From contig NZ_CP047135.1 in assembly GCF_009832905.1 (NCBI RefSeq), positions 1-37,500 on the forward strand: a stretch of DNA of 37,500 bases, given 5' to 3'. A model generated the notes under the pieces. The model searched no databases, was not told the DNA's origin, and saw nothing but the letters and a program-made list of their open reading frames with translations. Position numbers and translations under genes: made by a program. Positions 1 to 8,675 of this stretch are shown here, piece after piece. Each line of letters starts with the position of its first letter. Position 1 is the first letter of the stretch. The stretch is from Stenotrophomonas sp. 364. Lineage in GTDB: Bacteria > Pseudomonadota > Gammaproteobacteria > Xanthomonadales > Xanthomonadaceae.

Positions 1-410
1 TGTGGGTGGCCCATTCCTTGGACGAGGCGCGGAACGACACCACTTCGCTGCCCGGAGCCCAGCCATCGCGGAACACCAGGTTGGACACCTCCAGGTAGCT
101 GCCGGCCAGCCGCAGCTGCGACTGGCCGCTGAGGATCACCTTGCCGGGGGTCTGCGCCGTCAACTTAATTGGTTGACCAATTTTGCCGGTGCCGCGCAGA
201 AGCAGGTCGGTATCGCGCCACACGCCGTCGGCCAGGATCACCGTGTCGCCAGGTTGCAGGTTCTTGGCCACCTGCGCATAGGCGGCAGCGTCGTGGACCA
301 GGTGATCGGTCGGCGGCGAAGGCGGGCAGGGCGCCCAACACGAGGCCCGTGGTCAGTGCCGCAGCAAGCGGGCGCAGCGCCCATGGCGCATGCGAATGGT
401 GCAAGGTCAC
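1..410 (-). CDS. PL6-family polysaccharide lyase (alginate lyase / chondroitinase B type), N-terminal part, frameshifted
   Basis: This is the N-terminal part of a secreted lyase, cut by the window edge. I place the start at a GTG (408-410), seven bases after a GGGAGGG ribosome site. It opens with a signal peptide (hydrophobic core AALTTGLVLGALPAFAA). The mature protein then reads DHLVHDAAAYAQVAKNLQPG, followed by GDTVILADGVW, PIKLTAQTPGKVILSG and YLEVSNLVFRDG, which is the first rungs of a PL6 parallel beta-helix. PL6 enzymes cleave alginate or dermatan sulfate by beta-elimination; the divergent TonB receptor and the GntR gene fit alginate. The reading frame changes just after the signal peptide at plus-strand GG 308-309. 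Removing one base there gives AFAADDHLVHD, so a sequencing error is likely. The catalytic residues lie outside the window, so the substrate is inferred. Confidence 0.8.
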
Positions 411-691
411 AGGCTTACCCTCCCAGATCAACCGTGGCGTCCAACGCGAGTCCGGATCGTAACAGGTCGGGCGCGGCGCGCGTCAACCACAATCACATAC
501 CACTTTAGGTGCATGTGGTTGGCCGGTTGCGCATATTTCTGCTGCATCCGCACATTAAAACCGTGCAAAGTGGTCTAGGTGGATCACAGGGGTAGACTTT
601 AGTACCAATTCATTGACATTGGTCCAGCAACCGTGAATTGTCCGGATCGAATCCGTGTAATCGGACGATCCATCCTGGGAGGGAGATCACG
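411..691. promoter_or_regulatory. Divergent promoter region between the PL6 lyase and the TonB receptor, with inverted repeats
   Basis: This 281-base AT-richer stretch separates two divergent genes. It holds ACCACTTT at 499-506 and its reverse complement AAAGTGGT at 567-574. AACCAC (485-490) also pairs with GTGGTT (515-520). A further palindrome ACCAAT-N8-ATTGGT lies at 604-623, overlapping a TTGACA at 613-618 that could be a -35 box for the receptor; the matching -10 is poor. GntR/FadR regulators bind short palindromes, so these are candidate operators for the GntR gene downstream. That assignment is inference. Confidence 0.45.
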
Positions 692-3574
692 ATGTTGCAT
701 GACCGCCGTACGGCCTCGCCACGAGGCCTCCGCCGCACCGCGCTGCATGGCGCGCTGTTGTATGCCTTGTCTGTCACCGCGGCCGTGCCGCTGGTGTATG
801 CACAGGACGCCGAAGCACCGCCCGCACAGCCCACCACCCTGGACCAGGTCCAAGTGACCGGCGTGCGCGGCACCATCCAGACCTCGATCGATAAGAAGCG
901 CGAAGAGACCGTGGTGTCCGACGTGCTTGCTGCCGAGGACATCGGCGACCTGCCGGCCCTGTCCATCGGCGAGGCCATCGAAACCATCACCGGTGCCTCC
1001 ACCCATCGCGAGAAGGGCGGTGCGTCGGAAATCTCGATCCGTGGCCTGGGCCCGTTCCTGGGCTCGTCGACCTTCAACGGCCGCGAAGCCACCAATGGCA
1101 GCGGCGACCGCTCGGTGAACTTCAACCAGTTCCCGTCCGAGCTGATCAACAGCGTGGCCATCTACAAGACCCAGCGCGCCGACTTCGTCGAAGGCGGCGT
1201 GGCCGGCACCGTGAACATGGAAACGGTCAAGCCGCTCGAATACGGCAAGCGCACCATCCAGGTGGATGGCCGCGGCACCTGGCAGGACTACGACGACCGC
1301 CTCAAGGACAAGGACGGCGTGGGCTGGCGCGGTACCGCCAGCTACATCGACCAGTTCGACATGGGCGGGGCCGGCAAGCTCGGCGTCTCGGTGGGCGTGC
1401 AGGCCCTGCAGGGCAGCAACCCGGAAGAAATGTTCTCCAGCAGCTCCACGTGGGTGGCCTGCGACGGCCCGCGAAACCGTGGGCGCCACCCGCAACTGCA
1501 CCCAGGTCAACGGCAACCAGGTCGCCAACGGCGTGCCCTATTACCTGGTGCCCAGCAGCCGCATCTACCGCCAGTTCATCGAACACGACAAGCGCGACTC
1601 GCAGTTCGCCGCGCTGCAGTGGCGCCCCAACGACACGGTGGAAGTGAACGTCGACTACCAGCATTCCAAGCGCGATTACACCGAAGACCGCTCGGACCTG
1701 TCGCTGTCGTCGATGATGCGCAACCTCAACAACCGCGTGGTCACCGACGACGGCGCGCTGCTGCACCACACCGGCAGCACCACCATCGACTCCACCGGCA
1801 ACTTCCTGGAGCGCAAGGAGGAGTACACCGGGGTGGCTTCAACGTCATCTTCCGGCCCACCCCGGCGTGGACGCTGTCCACCGACCTGTCCTACTCCAAC
1901 ACCCAGCGCGACCAGATCGAGCGTTCCACCCGCCTGCGCGCCGGCCGTACCGACGTCAACGGCAAGCCGGTGGGTGGCATCAAGAACACCCGCTATGTCG
2001 ATTACACCTACGACTACAGCGGCGACGTGCCCAGCATCTATCTGGATCCGGCGTTCGACGTGAACAACCCGGACAACTACACCGATTCGGCGCTGATCCG
2101 GCGCCGCCAGCAGAGCCGAGAGCACACCATCCGCGCGCAGCGCTTCGATGCGACGTTCACCCCGGAAAGCGGCTTCTTCACCGCCATCAAGGGCGGCGTG
2201 CGCCATTCCGAAGCCACCTACACCGACTTCACCGACACCCGCGACATCACCACCACCAATGTTGCCGCCATCCGCGCGGCCAACCGCGCCTGCCGCCAGG
2301 AATTCCCGCAGAAGGACTTCCTGGCCAACGCCAGCGGCAACACCATCGACCAGTGGGCCAGCTTCGACAGCCGCTGCCTGTTCAACGCCTTCACCGGCGT
2401 GGACGACACCGGCCTGAGCGCCGACCTGCGCGACCCGGCCAACAACGATGTCACCGAGAAAACCAACGCCCTCTACCTGATGGGCGACTACAGCAGCGAG
2501 TGGTTCGGCCTGCCGGTCACCGGCAACATCGGCGTGCGCGGCGTGCGTACCGACGTGCGCTCGGTGGGCCTGCGCAGCGGCCTGGATGTCATCAACAACC
2601 CCGATGGCAGCGTGACCCTGCGCCCCACCGGGGACTTCACCAGGCAGATCCTCAAGTCCAGCAACACCGAATGGCTGCCCAGCTTCAACGCCGCCTTCGA
2701 ACTGCGTCCGGACCTGCTGCTGCGCGTGGGTGCCTACCGCGCCATGTCGCGCCCCGACCTGGCCGCCGAAGGCTTTGGCCGCAGCTTCACCCTGGACGAG
2801 GCCGACACCGATTTCCGCACGGTGGCCGAAGCGCTGGGCAACATCACCGCCACCGGCAACCCGCGCGCCAAGCCGCTGATGTCCTGGAACGCCGACGTCT
2901 CGCTGGAGTGGTATGCCAACGAAGACTCCATGCTGTCCACTGCCATTTACTACAAGCAGTTCAACGGCGGCTCGGTACCGGTGGTGGTGGGCGAGACCTT
3001 CGACATCGACGGCCAGAGCGTCACCGTGCCGGTGGAGCAGCTGGCCACCAGCGATCAGAAAAGCGACCTGATCGGCTTCGAGCTCACCGGCTCGCACAGC
3101 TTCAGCTACCTGCCGGGCATCTTCTCCGGGCTGGGCGTGAAGGCCAGCTACAATTACGCCCATTCCAACTTCAAGACCGAAGACCTGCGCCTGGGCGAGT
3201 CCACCGACCCCATTACCGGCGTCTTCACGCCCGGGATCGTCGAGCCGGCCAACATCTTCGGCCTGTCCAAGCACGTGGCCTCGGCCCAGGTGTATTGGGG
3301 CCTGGGCAAGCTGGACCTGCAGGCCATCTATAAATACCGCTCGGATTATTACCAGCAGTTCGTCGGCGACCCGTCGCAGAACCGCTACGTGCGCGACAAT
3401 GGCTCGCTCGACTTCCGCGCCACCTACAAAGTGAACAAGCACCTGTCGCTGTCGTTGTCGGCCAGCAACCTCACCGACGAGCCCCGGGTGTCGGATATGC
3501 CCATCCTGGGCAGCTTCCGCGAGTACACCACCTACGGGCGGCGCTATTATCTCGGGGTGCGCTACCGCTTCTGA
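692..3574 (+). CDS. TonB-dependent receptor (Xanthomonas/Caulobacter type), two compensating frameshifts
   Basis: This is an outer-membrane, energy-coupled importer, here probably for alginate oligomers. The ATG at 692 follows GGGAGGGAG by seven bases. A signal peptide ends near YAQDAEA, followed by a TonB-box-like stretch VQVTGVRG. The plug domain (about residues 50-170) contains IGEAIETITGAS and SIRGLGPF, and the beta-barrel ends in YYLGVRYRF with the usual terminal Phe. The corrected length is 960 residues, normal for the family. The frame moves by +1 at CCC 1468-1470 and returns at GGGG 1830-1833. Between these points the next frame encodes barrel sequence (TQVNGNQVANGVPYYLVP, ALQWRPNDTVEVNVDYQH) while the original frame encodes Arg/Pro-rich nonsense. 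Removing one C and adding one G restores a single normal protein. The substrate is inferred from the PL6 neighbour only. Confidence 0.9.
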   Translation: MLHDRRTASPRGLRRTALHGALLYALSVTAAVPLVYAQDAEAPPAQPTTLDQVQVTGVRGTIQTSIDKKREETVVSDVLAAEDIGDLPALSIGEAIETITGASTHREKGGASEISIRGLGPFLGSSTFNGREATNGSGDRSVNFNQFPSELINSVAIYKTQRADFVEGGVAGTVNMETVKPLEYGKRTIQVDGRGTWQDYDDRLKDKDGVGWRGTASYIDQFDMGGAGKLGVSVGVQALQGSNPEEMFSSSSTWVACDGPRNRGRHPQLHPGQRQPGRQRRALLPGAQQPHLPPVHRTRQARLAVRRAAVAPQRHGGSERRLPAFQARLHRRPLGPVAVVDDAQPQQPRGHRRRRAAAPHRQHHHRLHRQLPGAQGGVHRGGFNVIFRPTPAWTLSTDLSYSNTQRDQIERSTRLRAGRTDVNGKPVGGIKNTRYVDYTYDYSGDVPSIYLDPAFDVNNPDNYTDSALIRRRQQSREHTIRAQRFDATFTPESGFFTAIKGGVRHSEATYTDFTDTRDITTTNVAAIRAANRACRQEFPQKDFLANASGNTIDQWASFDSRCLFNAFTGVDDTGLSADLRDPANNDVTEKTNALYLMGDYSSEWFGLPVTGNIGVRGVRTDVRSVGLRSGLDVINNPDGSVTLRPTGDFTRQILKSSNTEWLPSFNAAFELRPDLLLRVGAYRAMSRPDLAAEGFGRSFTLDEADTDFRTVAEALGNITATGNPRAKPLMSWNADVSLEWYANEDSMLSTAIYYKQFNGGSVPVVVGETFDIDGQSVTVPVEQLATSDQKSDLIGFELTGSHSFSYLPGIFSGLGVKASYNYAHSNFKTEDLRLGESTDPITGVFTPGIVEPANIFGLSKHVASAQVYWGLGKLDLQAIYKYRSDYYQQFVGDPSQNRYVRDNGSLDFRATYKVNKHLSLSLSASNLTDEPRVSDMPILGSFREYTTYGRRYYLGVRYRF

Positions 3575-3581
3575 GGTCAGT

Positions 3582-3604
3582 GGCGCGGTTTTCCCAACCG
3601 CGCC
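3582..3604 (+). terminator. Hairpin after the TonB receptor gene
   Basis: A perfect 9-bp stem GGCGCGGTT / AACCGCGCC with loop TTCCC starts eight bases after the receptor stop codon. No T-run follows, so it may be a weak terminator or an mRNA-stabilising hairpin. The GntR gene starts 60 bases further on. Confidence 0.45.
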
Positions 3605-3664
3605 GCTCTCTGAGGGCGCGGGTCGCATGATGGTCCCCAGCCACCGTACAGCCAGGTCTTGATG

Positions 3665-4408
3665 ATGTCCGAACCCCGTCTCTACCAGTCCATTGCCGCC
3701 GAAATCGTCGCGCTGATCGAGAAGGGCGAATTCCCGCCGGGCTCGCGGCTGCCCGGCGAACGCGACCTGGCCGAGCGCCTCGGCGTCAGCCGGGTGACCG
3801 TGCGCGAGGCGGAAATCGCGCTGGAAGCGCAGGGGCTGATCACCATCAAGACCGGCTCGGGCGTGTATGTGAAGGCGCGCCCGTCGCAGGCCCCCGGCGC
3901 GCTGCCGGACGTGTCTGCCTTCGACCTCACCGCCGCCCGCGCGGTGATCGAAGCCGAAGCGGCGGCCATGGCCGCCAGCCGCATCACCGAGGAAGAACTG
4001 CAGGACCTGGCCGGCCTGATCGCGGCCATGGTCGACCCGGCCTCGGGCGAGGCCGCCGCCAGCGAAGCCGACCGCCAGTTCCACCTGTCCATTGCCCGCA
4101 TTGCCGGCAACCCGGTGGTAGAGCACTGCGTGCAGCTGATCTGGCGCATGCGCAATGAACTGCCGCGGGTGCGGCAGGTGTATGCCAACGTCTGCCACAA
4201 CGACGACGACGCCCGCGACGAAGAACACACCGCCATCCTCGACGCCCTGCGCGCGCGCGACCCGGCGGCCGCACGGCTGGCCATGCGCAACCACTTCCAG
4301 CGCCTGTTCGAATCCATGCTGGAAGCCACCGAAAACGAAGCGCTGGCCGAAATCCGCCGGCGTACCCAGCAGGACCGCGAACGCTTCATGGCCGCCACCG
4401 GGCACTGA
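3665..4408 (+). CDS. GntR-family regulator, FadR subfamily (FCD domain)
   Basis: This is a DNA-binding transcription factor that probably controls the adjacent lyase and receptor genes. Residues 1-75 form the GntR winged helix, with FPPGSRLPGERDLAERLGVS and VTVREAEIALEAQGLI. The rest is an all-helical FCD ligand-binding domain; the pattern DRQFHLSIARIAGNP and the later DEEHTAILDALRARD carry the Asp/His residues that bind a metal in this family. FadR-type regulators near uronate and alginate genes usually sense a sugar acid, but the ligand here is not visible. ATG codons occur at 3662 and 3665. I chose 3665 because an AGG at 3654-3656 then lies eight bases upstream and homologues typically start MSEP. 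The gene is co-directional with the receptor, 90 bases away, and converges on the DUF6165 gene. Confidence 0.88.
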   Translation: MSEPRLYQSIAAEIVALIEKGEFPPGSRLPGERDLAERLGVSRVTVREAEIALEAQGLITIKTGSGVYVKARPSQAPGALPDVSAFDLTAARAVIEAEAAAMAASRITEEELQDLAGLIAAMVDPASGEAAASEADRQFHLSIARIAGNPVVEHCVQLIWRMRNELPRVRQVYANVCHNDDDARDEEHTAILDALRARDPAAARLAMRNHFQRLFESMLEATENEALAEIRRRTQQDRERFMAATGH

Positions 4409-4429
4409 GCCCGGCGCGGGCGGGGCGGT

Positions 4430-4819
4430 TTACTCGCCCTGGTACTGCTTTTCTTCCACCAGCTGCGAACCGGCCACGCGGTTGATCTCGTTCTTCACCT
4501 TCACCCGCTCGCCATTGGTGCCGTACACCCCACGCGCCAGCTGGATGAACGCATCGTCGAACACCTGGGCCGCTTCCTTGTCGCGCAGCTGGTCCTGGAT
4601 GTCCCACATGCGCACGTTGATCGCCTTCAGCTGATCCTTCAGGGCATCCAGCCCCGGCTGGCTGGCCAGCTGCTGCTGCCACAGCGGCCACAGGCCATCG
4701 AGTTCCTTGCGGACGTTGGCGTTCTTGCCGGCATCGCTGATGCGCTCGGCCTTGATTTCCAGAATGGTGATCTTGTCGATCAGCTCGCCAATCGATACCG
4801 GGGTCAGGATCGCGTCCAC
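4430..4819 (-). CDS. DUF6165 family protein
   Basis: This is a small soluble protein of 129 residues with no signal peptide or membrane segment. It begins MDAILTPVSIGELIDKITIL and is rich in helices with charged heptads (EIKAERISDAGKNANVRKEL, LRDKEAAQVFDDAFIQLARG), suggesting a helical bundle or coiled coil. I recognise the pattern as DUF6165, a family without known function that often sits near sugar-nucleotide or polysaccharide genes in other bacteria. Start is GTG at 4819; no earlier start in this frame is convincing. It converges on the GntR gene with 21 bases between them and faces the porin-like gene upstream. Family assignment is moderately sure; no function is claimed. Confidence 0.72.
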   Translation of the reverse strand: MDAILTPVSIGELIDKITILEIKAERISDAGKNANVRKELDGLWPLWQQQLASQPGLDALKDQLKAINVRMWDIQDQLRDKEAAQVFDDAFIQLARGVYGTNGERVKVKNEINRVAGSQLVEEKQYQGE

Positions 4820-5009
4820 GCCATTACTCGCAACAGGTCAGAGCGGCCATGATAGCGCGGCCCCTGTGCGGCATCGTGGACGCAGGATTTACGCTGATTT
4901 TGCGCCCCTGCCGTCGCTGCGGCATGGCGGCTTTACGGCCCCTGCGGGAACACTGCCCACCTCGACGGCGCCGCCGTCCGATGGAGTGCTTACCGTGGTG
5001 GTTGAACAG

Positions 5010-5699
5010 ATGAAAGGGCGCGTCGTGCGCCGCTGCAGCGTGCTGCTGCTGGGCCTGGTGATGAGTGGTGCGGCGGCGGCCGCGGTGGAGGGCAATGCGA
5101 CCCTCACCACCGATTACGTCTGGCGCGGCAGCTCGCAGAGTGACGGCGACCCGGCCGCACAGGCGGGCGTCAAACTGGGCAGCGAAAGCGGCTGGTACGC
5201 CTCGGTGTGGGGCTCAGGGGTGTCGTTCCAGCCCGACAACGGCGCACGCAGCGAGTTTGACGTGGTGGCCGGGTGGAGCGGGGCGCTGGGCCAGGACTGG
5301 GCGCTGGACGTCAACCTCACCCGCTACCTCTATCCGTCCAGCAACGTCGACCTGAACTGGACCGAGCTCAACAGCACCCTCACCTGGCAGCAGCGCTACT
5401 GGCTGCAGGTAGGCGTGTCCGACGACGCGCTGGCCGGCGGCCACACCGGCACCTACGCCCAACTGGGCGCCCGCCTGCCGCTGGGCGAGCAGTGGCGTCT
5501 GGAAGCGGCGGTGGGCCATTACTGGCTGGCCAGCGCGCAGGCCGACGATTACCTGCACGGCCAGCTCAGCGCCATCTGGAAGGTGCACGGCCCGTGGGAA
5601 CTGCGCCTCACCGCGCACGACACAGACACCGCCGCCAAACGCCTGTTCCCCGGCATCGCAGGCTCCCGCGTCGAGTTCGCCGTACAAACCGCCTTCTGA
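5010..5699 (+). CDS. TorF-like putative outer-membrane porin (TIGR02001 type)
   Basis: This is an outer-membrane beta-barrel protein of 229 residues. The ATG at 5010 gives MKGRVVRRCSVLLLGLVMSG followed by an Ala-rich cleavage site, a clear signal peptide. The mature protein starts with the family hallmark VEGNATLTTDYVWRGSSQSD. It continues in alternating hydrophobic strands (WYASVWGSGVSF, SEFDVVAGWSGALG, WALDVNLTRYLYP) and ends VEFAVQTAF with a terminal Phe. The family is annotated as conserved hypothetical or TorF putative porins; several members lie beside ammonium-transport genes, but none is present here. Longer upstream starts exist in this frame but would bury the signal peptide. Transported substrate is unknown. 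Confidence 0.82.
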   Translation: MKGRVVRRCSVLLLGLVMSGAAAAAVEGNATLTTDYVWRGSSQSDGDPAAQAGVKLGSESGWYASVWGSGVSFQPDNGARSEFDVVAGWSGALGQDWALDVNLTRYLYPSSNVDLNWTELNSTLTWQQRYWLQVGVSDDALAGGHTGTYAQLGARLPLGEQWRLEAAVGHYWLASAQADDYLHGQLSAIWKVHGPWELRLTAHDTDTAAKRLFPGIAGSRVEFAVQTAF

Positions 5700-5754
5700 C
5701 GGGCGCCCACCCACCCCGCGCGGTATTCCGACCGCCGGGCACACACCCCATCCG

Positions 5755-5862
5755 GTAGAGCCGACCGTTGGTCGGCTGCCCCCGGCGACACGCAACGCAG
5801 CCGACCAACGGTCGGCTCTACCGGGCGGCGCGCAAATGCAGCCGACCAACGGTCGGCTCTAC
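5755..5862. repeat. Three SMAG/REP palindromes (GACC family)
   Basis: Three copies of a 25-base GTAG-headed element (stem GCCGACC/GGTCGGC) lie at 5755-5779 (plus), 5797-5821 (minus) and 5838-5862 (minus). They fill most of the gap between two convergent genes. Such elements are the REP-like SMAG repeats of Stenotrophomonas, moved by RAYT transposases (established knowledge; no RAYT gene is in this window). The last copy contains the stop codon of the MFS gene. Confidence 0.9.
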
Positions 5863-7034
5863 CGGCGCATCACCGCCATCGCCCACACCGCCATCGCCAC
5901 CGCGGCCACGCCCGCGCCGGTCACGCACACCCCGGTCCACCCGAACGCGCCATACACCTGCGCCGACACCAGCGACCCCAACGACCCGCCAATGAAGTAC
6001 CCGGTCATGTACCCCGCATTGAGCCGGTTGCGGGCCTCCGGCCGCAGTGCGAACACCACGTTCTGGTTGCTCACGTGCAGCAGCTGCGCCGCCAGGTCCA
6101 GCACCAGCACGCCCACCACCAGCGCCACCAGCGACTGCGTCGAAAAGCCCAGCGGCAACCATGACGCCGCCAGCAGCACCAGCGCCAGTGTAGTCGCCAA
6201 CGCCGCCTTGCCACGGTCCGCCATCCGGCCGGCCACACCGGCGGCCAGCGTGCCCGCCGCGCCTACCAGCCCGAACAGCCCAATCGTCGCATCGCTGTAG
6301 TGGTACGGCGCGCCCGCCAGCAGGAAGGCCAGCGGCGTCCAGAACATCGCGAACATCGCAAAACTCAACGCCCCCAGCAGCGTGCGCAACCGGAACACCG
6401 GCTCCTGCGCGAACAGCGTGCCGATCGAACGCAGCAACGCGCCGTAACTCAAGCCCGCGTGCTGATGGAAACGCGGCAACGTGCGATACAGCACCCACGT
6501 GGTCAGCACCAGCGTGCCCGCCGCCATCCAGTACACCCAGCGCCAGTCGCCCAGCGACGACAACGCCCCGGCCACCGTGCGCGCCAGCAGAATGCCCAGC
6601 AGCAGCCCGCTCATCACCGTTCCCACCACCCGGCCACGCTCTTCCGGCCGCGCCAATGTCGCCGCGAACGGCACCAGTACCTGCGCCACCACCGAGAACA
6701 ACCCGGTGATCGCCGTACCCACCAGCAGCCAGGCGAACTCATGGCTCAACGCGCTCACCACCAACCCCGACGCCGACAACAACGACATCACCACGATCAA
6801 CCGCCGCCGCTCGAACATGTCGCCCAGCGGCACCAGCAGCACCACGCCCACGCCATAGCTCAGCTGCGCCGCCGTCACCAGCGTGCCCGCGCGCCCGAAC
6901 GACACCCCGAACTCGCCGGCAATGGTGTGCAGCAGCGGCTGGGCGTAGTAATTGCTGGCCACCGCCACGCCGGTGGCAAAGGCCATCAACAGCACCTGCC
7001 AGCGGCTCAATGGGGTGTGTACATCGGCGGTCAT
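5859..7034 (-). CDS. MFS transporter (12-TM drug/sugar efflux-like)
   Basis: This is a 391-residue inner-membrane secondary transporter. Hydrophobic segments run through the protein, starting with WQVLLMAFATGVAVASNYYA. The MFS motif between TM2 and TM3 appears as PLGDMFERRR, and a second-half equivalent as GRMADRGKAAL. The ATG at 7034 (MTADVHTPLS) is chosen because upstream sequence lacks membrane character. The stop TAG (5859-5861) lies inside the GTAG of a SMAG repeat, giving the terminus AMAVMRR. It diverges from a LysR gene with 112 bases between them, the usual arrangement for a transporter controlled by its neighbour. Substrate cannot be read from the sequence; efflux of a small molecule is most common for this group. 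Confidence 0.87.
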   Translation of the reverse strand: MTADVHTPLSRWQVLLMAFATGVAVASNYYAQPLLHTIAGEFGVSFGRAGTLVTAAQLSYGVGVVLLVPLGDMFERRRLIVVMSLLSASGLVVSALSHEFAWLLVGTAITGLFSVVAQVLVPFAATLARPEERGRVVGTVMSGLLLGILLARTVAGALSSLGDWRWVYWMAAGTLVLTTWVLYRTLPRFHQHAGLSYGALLRSIGTLFAQEPVFRLRTLLGALSFAMFAMFWTPLAFLLAGAPYHYSDATIGLFGLVGAAGTLAAGVAGRMADRGKAALATTLALVLLAASWLPLGFSTQSLVALVVGVLVLDLAAQLLHVSNQNVVFALRPEARNRLNAGYMTGYFIGGSLGSLVSAQVYGAFGWTGVCVTGAGVAAVAMAVWAMAVMRR

Positions 7035-7109
7035 GAGGCGTCCAGGCTCCAGGGGGACGCCAGTGTCCGCCTCCCTTCGCGATGATGGAAATGAATAGTT
7101 ATCATCCAA

Positions 7110-7130
7110 CGCATCTGAAAAATAGATGCG
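7110..7130. promoter_or_regulatory. Candidate LysR operator between MFS and LysR genes
   Basis: A perfect inverted repeat CGCATCT-GAAAAAT-AGATGCG lies in the divergent promoter, 16 bases before the LysR start. It contains the T-N11-A spacing that LysR regulators recognise. A second pair, GATGAT (7081-7086) and ATCATC (7101-7106), lies closer to the MFS gene. The region is AT-rich compared with its surroundings, as expected for a promoter. Binding is inferred. Confidence 0.6.
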
Positions 7131-7146
7131 TAATGGAGATGCCGGC

Positions 7147-8074
7147 GTGAACCTCAAACAGCTCGAGTTCTGCGTGGCCCTGGCCGAAGAGCGCAACTTC
7201 ACCCGCGCCGCCGCGCGCTGCCACGTGGTGCAGTCCGCGCTCAGCCACCAGATCGCCCATCTTGAAGAAGAACTGCAGGCCACCCTGTTCGAACGCCTGC
7301 CGCGCCAGGTGCGGGTCACCCCGGCCGGCGAAGCGCTGCTCAGCCACGCCCGCCAGGTGTTGGATTCGCTGCGGCACCTGCGCGAAGACGTGGCCGCCGT
7401 GGCCGGCCAGGTGCGCGGCACCCTCACCATCGGCCAGATCACCTCGCTGACCGCCGTGGACCTGGTGGCCTGCCTGGCCGCCTTCCACACGCGTTACCCG
7501 CAGGTGGAATTCCGCCTGCGCATGGACAAGAGCGAAGTGCTGATGGGAAGACGTGCGCGAGCGCCGCGTCGATGTCGCGCTGGTGGGCCTGTCGCCCGGC
7601 ACCGCCATCGACGGGGCCTGCCACCGGCTACTGGCCGAAGAATCCATGGTGGCCGTGCTGCCGCCCAGCCACCCGCTGGCCAGCCGCAAACGCCTGTCGC
7701 TGGCCACCCTGGCCGAGCTGCCGCTGGTGGATTTCCAATACGGCAGTGGCGCACGCCGCCAGACCGACGAAGCCTTCGCCGCCGCCGGGTTGCCGCATCG
7801 GGTGCCGTTCGAGATCAACCACATGTCGCTCATCGAGCGCTTCGTCCAGCAGGGGCTGGCGGTGGGCATCGTGCCGGTGGCCATCGCCGCCGGCTTTACC
7901 GGCGTGGCGCGGGTGGCCATCCAGGATGCGCCCGTGCGGCGCGTGCATGCGGTGTGGTCGCGGCTGCCCACGCCGGCGGCGCGGGCCTTCATGCAGGAAC
8001 TGCTGCAGCACGTGGCCCCGCAGGCGGAGCCACGTGCTGGCGTGGGGCTTAGGCGCCGCGCACGCGCAGGGTGA
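7147..8074 (+). CDS. LysR-family transcriptional regulator, frameshifted
   Basis: This is a DNA-binding regulator, probably of the divergent MFS gene and of itself. The GTG at 7147 has GGAG eight bases upstream and gives the classic LysR start NLKQLEFCVALAEERNFTRA, with the helix-turn-helix continuing AAARCHVVQSALSHQI. The effector-binding domain starts near GTLTIGQITSL and continues after the break with DVALVGLSPG and QQGLAVGIVPVAIA. The frame breaks at GGG 7545-7547: removing one G turns LMGRRARA into LMEDVRERRVDVALVG and gives one 308-residue protein, a normal family length. A sequencing error is likely. The 3' end overlaps the convergent yehS gene by 26 bases. Confidence 0.87.
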
Positions 8075-8519
8075 GGCCCTTCAGGAAGTTGCGCAGCAGC
8101 TGGTCGCCGCAGGCGCGGTAGTTCTTGTGGTCCGGCTGGCGGAACAGCGCCGACAGTTCCGGCTTGGACACCGGGAAACCGGCCTGCTGGAAGATCTCGT
8201 GCATGTCCACGTCCTTCAGCTGGAAGGCCACGCGCAGCTTCTTCAGCACCAGGTTGTTGGTGATGCGCTTTTCCACCGGGCGCAGCGGCTGGCTCTCGTC
8301 GCGGCCACGGAAGTGCACGATCAGCCCGTCCAGAAAGTGCGCCAGGGTGCGATCGTCGCAGGCCACGAAGCCTTCCTCGTCTTCCTTGCGCAGCCAACCG
8401 GCCACGTCGGCCTTGTCGATCACGAAGGCCGGGTCGGCCAGGGCACAGGTGTCGGCGATCATGCCGTCGCTGAGGTCGAGCATGTAGCGGATGCTGCGCA
8501 GTACATCGTTGTTGATCAT
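8049..8519 (-). CDS. yehS: DUF1456 family protein, YehS-like
   Basis: This is a 156-residue cytoplasmic protein of the YehS family. It has two similar halves, each a DUF1456 domain: the first starts NNDVLRSIRYMLDLSDG and the second ITNNLVLKKLRVAFQLKDVD. Both halves carry an aromatic/acidic pattern near their ends (DDRTLAHFLDGLIVHFRG and CGDQLLRNFLKGLTLRVRG). The family is widespread in gammaproteobacteria and its biochemical role is not established. The ATG at 8519 gives the conserved start MINNDVLRS. It converges on the LysR gene and overlaps its last codons by 26 bases. Confidence 0.88.
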   Translation of the reverse strand: MINNDVLRSIRYMLDLSDGMIADTCALADPAFVIDKADVAGWLRKEDEEGFVACDDRTLAHFLDGLIVHFRGRDESQPLRPVEKRITNNLVLKKLRVAFQLKDVDMHEIFQQAGFPVSKPELSALFRQPDHKNYRACGDQLLRNFLKGLTLRVRGA

Positions 8520-8675
8520 GTGACGTCCAATACCGCCGGCGCGGCTGCGCGGCTGGCCGCCATTTTACCCCCTGCCGGCCTCAGCACCCGGCGCGACCGG
8601 CCATGCTGTCATCTGGCTGCCATGAAAGTGCAGCACAGTGCCGCCATCGAGCATCAACAGGCAGTGGAGCAGGCA

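Noticed and set aside
167..182. AATTGG-TTGA-CCAATT palindrome inside the PL6 gene as a GntR operator
   Set aside because: It encodes the conserved stretch KIGQPIK of the lyase and lies well inside the coding region, so it may be coincidental; the half-site resemblance to ACCAAT/ATTGGT at 604-623 was noted but not pressed.
1468..1833. Programmed frameshifting in the TonB receptor
   Set aside because: Two shifts in opposite directions 360 bases apart, both at short homopolymers and with no slippery heptamer or downstream structure, fit sequence errors better.
1676..4405. Very long minus-strand ORF (909 codons) opposite the TonB receptor and GntR genes
   Set aside because: It mirrors well-recognised plus-strand genes in GC-rich DNA where antisense stops are rare, and its translation is His/Gly/Arg/Ala-rich with no family pattern.
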